Of a DNA stretch of 64,000 bases, positions 61,331 through 64,000 are shown piece after piece. The position numbers and the translations under genes are program-made. Under the pieces are notes generated by a model, which was given only the letters and a program-made list of their open reading frames with translations, had not been told where the DNA came from and ran no database searches. Positions within the stretch are counted from its first letter, which is position 1. Each line of letters starts with the position of its first letter. The DNA comes from JAJPXC01 sp964628905 (GTDB taxonomy: Bacteria; Bacteroidota; Bacteroidia; Bacteroidales; Muribaculaceae), in assembly GCA_964628905.1 (NCBI GenBank), contig CAZVNS010000006.1, positions 13,612-77,611 of the forward strand. The letters run 5' to 3'.

Positions 61331-62671
61331 TCAACTAAGTTCCTTGCGCAGGTAGTCGAGACCGTCGCGCACTATCTGCTGCAGCGGCAGCTTGGAGGTG
61401 TCAACATACTCGGCTACGGCGAAGTCCTCAGGCGCAACCTCGTAGATGCCTAAGGCCTCCATCTTGTCGATGTCGTGCGCTATGATGGCTTTTATGAGGT
61501 ATTCGGGCAGGATATCCATCGGTATCACTCGCTCATATTCGCCCGACATGATCATGGCGCGGCGGCCACCCATCAGACGAGCGTCCGGAGCCATCTTGTG
61601 ACGGAAGAAGTGTCCGGGGAACGAGCGGCTCACGCTGCCCTTCGAGGGTGACATCGATGCCCAACCCATGAACTCCGCCACGTCGTCGCCTTCGGCTATC
61701 ACTGTCACCTGTGTGTAGGGGTAGCGCAGATATCCGTCGATGCTCTCGCGTTTGCCGGTGAACACGTTGCCTGAGATGATGCGGTGGTGGATTGCGTCCT
61801 CCTTAATATTATTGTGTAATATGGGCGACAATGCTGCTCCGATGGGCACATCGACGTATTCGGGGATGCGCACCTCAGGACCGGTCACAGCGACTGATGT
61901 CATCCATGTGCCATCGTGGCCGGTGAGTGCCACTATGCCTATGCGGCTCAGTGTCAAAGCGTCGAGAGTGAATATCACCTCCCCCTTGTTGACGGGGGCG
62001 ATGTTGGATGCCTGTACGCCTGGGTTGCCTGAAGGATGGGGGCCGTCGATGTAGACCATCTCAGCCCCGGGGATATTGGCCAGAGCCTGCCCTGCGCGGC
62101 GCGACACGTATACGCGGCCGTCGGTGATGAGCTTAAGTATCCTTACGCCCTCGGCCAGATAAACGGCATGGCCTTCAAGAAGGAAGTCGTAGTTGGGAGC
62201 CAAGGGGTTGGAGTCGAAGGCTGTTACGAATATGTCGCGGGGCAATGCGTCAGCCTCAGGCACTATGTCGTAGGGGCGTTGCCGCATCATAGCCCACAGG
62301 CCTTGGCGCTTTAGGAATTCGAGAGCCTGCTCACGCGATTTTGGCGCAGCGGTTGTAATCGCTTCTGATGATGAGGGTGCTACCGTCACCTCGATGCGCT
62401 CAATCTTACGGCGAGCACCGCGGACTATTGCTTTGACCGTGCCGGCCACGGGCGACACTATCTTCACATCCTCGGCCCATTTGTCGTGCATCAGCGGGGA
62501 GCCGGCGACCACAGTGTCGCCTTCGGCCACCTCAGGCTTGGGTGTGAAGCCGTGGAAATCGTCGGGCACGATGGCCACTGTCGGCACCTCCACCACCTTG
62601 GGCTTGGCTACCGGAGCGGCTCCCTCAAGGTTAAGGTCGAGCCCTTTTTTGAGTATAAGTTTCCTACTCAT
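61331..62671 (-). CDS. nqrA: Na+-translocating NADH:quinone reductase subunit A
   Basis: 446 residues, soluble cytosolic subunit. N-terminal SRKLILKKGLDLNLEG and lipoyl-like segment HDKWAEDVKIVSPVAGTVK, then a Rossmann-like core and C-terminal EVAPEDFAVAEYVDTSKLP. It heads the operon, which would use menaquinone made by the men genes in this window. Confidence 0.95.
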   Translation of the reverse strand: MSRKLILKKGLDLNLEGAAPVAKPKVVEVPTVAIVPDDFHGFTPKPEVAEGDTVVAGSPLMHDKWAEDVKIVSPVAGTVKAIVRGARRKIERIEVTVAPSSSEAITTAAPKSREQALEFLKRQGLWAMMRQRPYDIVPEADALPRDIFVTAFDSNPLAPNYDFLLEGHAVYLAEGVRILKLITDGRVYVSRRAGQALANIPGAEMVYIDGPHPSGNPGVQASNIAPVNKGEVIFTLDALTLSRIGIVALTGHDGTWMTSVAVTGPEVRIPEYVDVPIGAALSPILHNNIKEDAIHHRIISGNVFTGKRESIDGYLRYPYTQVTVIAEGDDVAEFMGWASMSPSKGSVSRSFPGHFFRHKMAPDARLMGGRRAMIMSGEYERVIPMDILPEYLIKAIIAHDIDKMEALGIYEVAPEDFAVAEYVDTSKLPLQQIVRDGLDYLRKELS

Positions 62672-62699
62672 GGAGTAAATTTTAGATTTTTAACGACTG

Positions 62700-62707
62700 C
62701 AAAGGTA
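62700..62707 (-). promoter_or_regulatory. -7 promoter box for the nqr operon
   Basis: The minus strand reads TACCTTTG, a full consensus match, 29 nt upstream of the nqrA ATG. A weak TTGA about 20 nt further upstream could serve as the -33. Confidence 0.6.
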
Positions 62708-62967
62708 ACCAAACATCCCCAACCAATCAACTGATTTGCCAGGAAAATACACATATTTATATTTAGAGGGGGCGGTATGGCGTGGTCAAGTTGGGGGTTA
62801 AACCACCTCAAAAAGTATTGTCTTGCTACAGTGATATGGCTTGATTTTCAGAGGAGTATGTGATTGATGCGCCAGAAAACGAGGCAGCTTAGGGGACAAA
62901 CTCCCGGCGATTTTGTCGATTTTCAGGGCGCATTAGGCACAAAAATGCGAAAATGGCAATTAAAAAT
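62708..62967. other. Gene-free AT-rich stretch between nqrA and the exbB promoter
   Basis: No ORF longer than a few dozen residues shows family similarity, and I see no strong inverted repeat. It probably contains only the two divergent upstream regions. Confidence 0.5.
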
Positions 62968-62998
62968 TTTGATATTTGAAATTAACGCGATAATTTTG
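62968..62998 (+). promoter_or_regulatory. Promoter of the exbB-type gene
   Basis: -33 TTTG at 62968-62971 and -7 TAATTTTG at 62991-62998 with 19-nt spacing. An 8-bp inverted repeat (62981-62988 and 62998-63005) overlaps the -7 box. It predicts a leader of about 200 nt. Confidence 0.6.
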
Positions 62999-63017
62999 CG
63001 TTAATGTTTTGGAGTAG

Positions 63018-63065
63018 GGTGCTTCGGCACCTCTCCGGAAGAATGAACCCAACGTCGCTTCGACG
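63018..63065 (+). other. Two adjacent short hairpins in the exbB leader
   Basis: GGTGC-TTCG-GCACC at 63018-63031 and CGTCG-CTT-CGACG at 63053-63065. The first has the unusually stable UUCG-type loop. They would lie in the untranslated leader and may be regulatory. Confidence 0.45.
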
Positions 63066-63203
63066 CCTGTTAATGCCATGAACAACCCACACACCCCCAG
63101 CATGGGCCACAACATTAGCGGCCTGAGAAATCGACAACATTAACGAGAAATCATTAACCAATTAACTCAAATTTAATAACTTATTAAAAGTAATTTTTCA
63201 ACT

Positions 63204-64000
63204 ATGGAAGCTCAAGCTCAAAAGCCCCAAGCCCAACCCCAAAAGCCCCAAGCACCCAAAGCCAAAGCTAAAGCCGGCAACTCTAACGTTCGCGGTATCA
63301 AAAGCGCATCTTTGGTTATCTTAGCCTGCTTTATCGTAGCAGTATGCCTCTTCCTCTTCGTGTTCGGTAATCCTTCACACTTCCAGCTCGAAGGCCTTAT
63401 CGCTGAAGGTGAGGAGCCCGCATCAATGTTCTTCTCTGACATTAACGCTCACCCCAATGACCTCGTTGGTACCATCTTCAAGGGCGGTGTGATCGTTCCT
63501 ATCCTCCAAACCCTCCTTCTCACCGTTATTGTGCTCTCAGTAGAGCGTTGGATCGCCCTGTCAAGCGCCAAGGGTAAAGGCAACATCACCAAGTTTGTCG
63601 CTAACGTGAAGAAATGTCTTGCCAAGAACGACATCGCCAGTGCTCAGGAGCTCTGCAAGAAGCAGAAAGGTTCAGTAGCCGCCGTAGTTGCTGCCGCTCT
63701 CGTACGCTACAAAGAGATGGATGCCAACACCGTCCTGACCAAGGAGCAGAAGATCGCCACCCTCCAGAAAGAGGTAGAAGAGGCCACCGCAATGGAGATG
63801 CCCGCCCTGCAGCAGAACCTCCCCATCGTCGCTACCCTCACCACCCTCGGTACTCTCGTCGGTCTTCTCGGTACTGTGATTGGTATGATCAAGTCATTCC
63901 AGGCTCTGTCAGCTTCTGGTGCTCCTGACTCAACCGAGCTCTCCACTGGTATCTCTGAGGCACTTGTGAACACCGCCTTCGGTATCGCAACCGGTGCATG
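63204..64000 (+). CDS. exbB: MotA/TolQ/ExbB-family proton channel, 3' end off the window
   Basis: 265 visible residues, open to the right edge. An N-terminal Pro/Ala/Lys/Gln-rich tail (about 2-28) precedes a first membrane helix (about 34-55), a second long helix (about 98-116), and a third with the family glycine pattern LTTLGTLVGLLGTVIGM. ExbB-type proteins use the proton motive force to drive TonB, TolA or gliding/T9SS motors. The N-terminal tail is longer and more repetitive than in most ExbB proteins. ExbB versus TolQ/GldL-type cannot be told without the genes beyond the edge. Confidence 0.85.
   Translation, partial: MEAQAQKPQAQPQKPQAPKAKAKAGNSNVRGIKSASLVILACFIVAVCLFLFVFGNPSHFQLEGLIAEGEEPASMFFSDINAHPNDLVGTIFKGGVIVPILQTLLLTVIVLSVERWIALSSAKGKGNITKFVANVKKCLAKNDIASAQELCKKQKGSVAAVVAAALVRYKEMDANTVLTKEQKIATLQKEVEEATAMEMPALQQNLPIVATLTTLGTLVGLLGTVIGMIKSFQALSASGAPDSTELSTGISEALVNTAFGIATGA

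Overview
This window is chromosomal DNA from a gut-type member of the Bacteroidales, most plausibly a Muribaculaceae (S24-7) relative. The taxon is inferred from several signs: GC content near the mid-50s; Bacteroidetes -7 promoter boxes of the form TAnnTTTG in front of many genes; SGBP-like and DUF4493/PCMD lipoproteins; type IX secretion C-terminal domains; a Bat aerotolerance operon; and an Na+-NQR operon. I saw no rRNA, tRNA, CRISPR array or intact insertion sequence. Gene density is high and most genes lie on the minus strand.

Layout. 1-1.5 kb: a polytopic membrane protein cut by the left edge and an N-acetylglucosamine kinase-like protein. 1.8-5.2 kb: a secreted Amidase_3-type zinc amidase carrying a T9SS tail, and a PD40 propeller protein. 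5.4-8.2 kb: menaquinone genes menB-menC-menE. 8.3-17.0 kb (plus strand): a seven-gene surface operon with three tandem DUF4493 lipoproteins, two PCMD modules, two paralogous outer-membrane barrels and a leading lipoprotein, closed by a near-perfect terminator. This is the best candidate in the window for an undescribed system. 17.1-23.6 kb (minus): a housekeeping operon reading dnaN, DnaQ-like exonuclease, coaBC, porD/DUF4835, recN, rlmB.

23.8-32.2 kb is mixed: a T9SS-tailed glycan-binding-like protein, an AT-rich orphan lipoprotein, a Porin_10 protein, a DUF486 pseudogene with its middle deleted, a DUF6155 protein, an S9 peptidase, a universal stress protein and a small HTH protein. 32.4-40.9 kb: the full moxR-DUF58-BatX-batA-batB-batC-batD-batE operon. 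41.2-46.2 kb: recJ, an MscS channel with an unusual insertion, a clostripain-family lipoprotein and a Crp/Fnr regulator. 46.9-51.8 kb: a TPR protein, a DUF4293 membrane protein, and an MBOAT/SGNH pair for O-acetylation at the cell surface. 52-56.8 kb: a small conserved protein, uvrA, and a divergent pair of HU-fold genes, the second of which fuses an HU-like domain to a transmembrane helix and a LysM domain. 56.8-62.7 kb: nqrA-F. The right edge cuts an exbB/tolQ-type proton channel gene.

Functionally the window joins envelope biology (T9SS cargo, surface lipoproteins, porins, amidase, O-acetylation, Bat, MscS, ExbB), respiration (menaquinone and the Na+-pumping NADH dehydrogenase that reduces it) and DNA maintenance (DnaN, RecN, RecJ, UvrA, HU). 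Several intergenic stretches (about 1.6-1.8, 46.6-46.8 and 63.0 kb) hold clusters of short hairpins that no gene explains.
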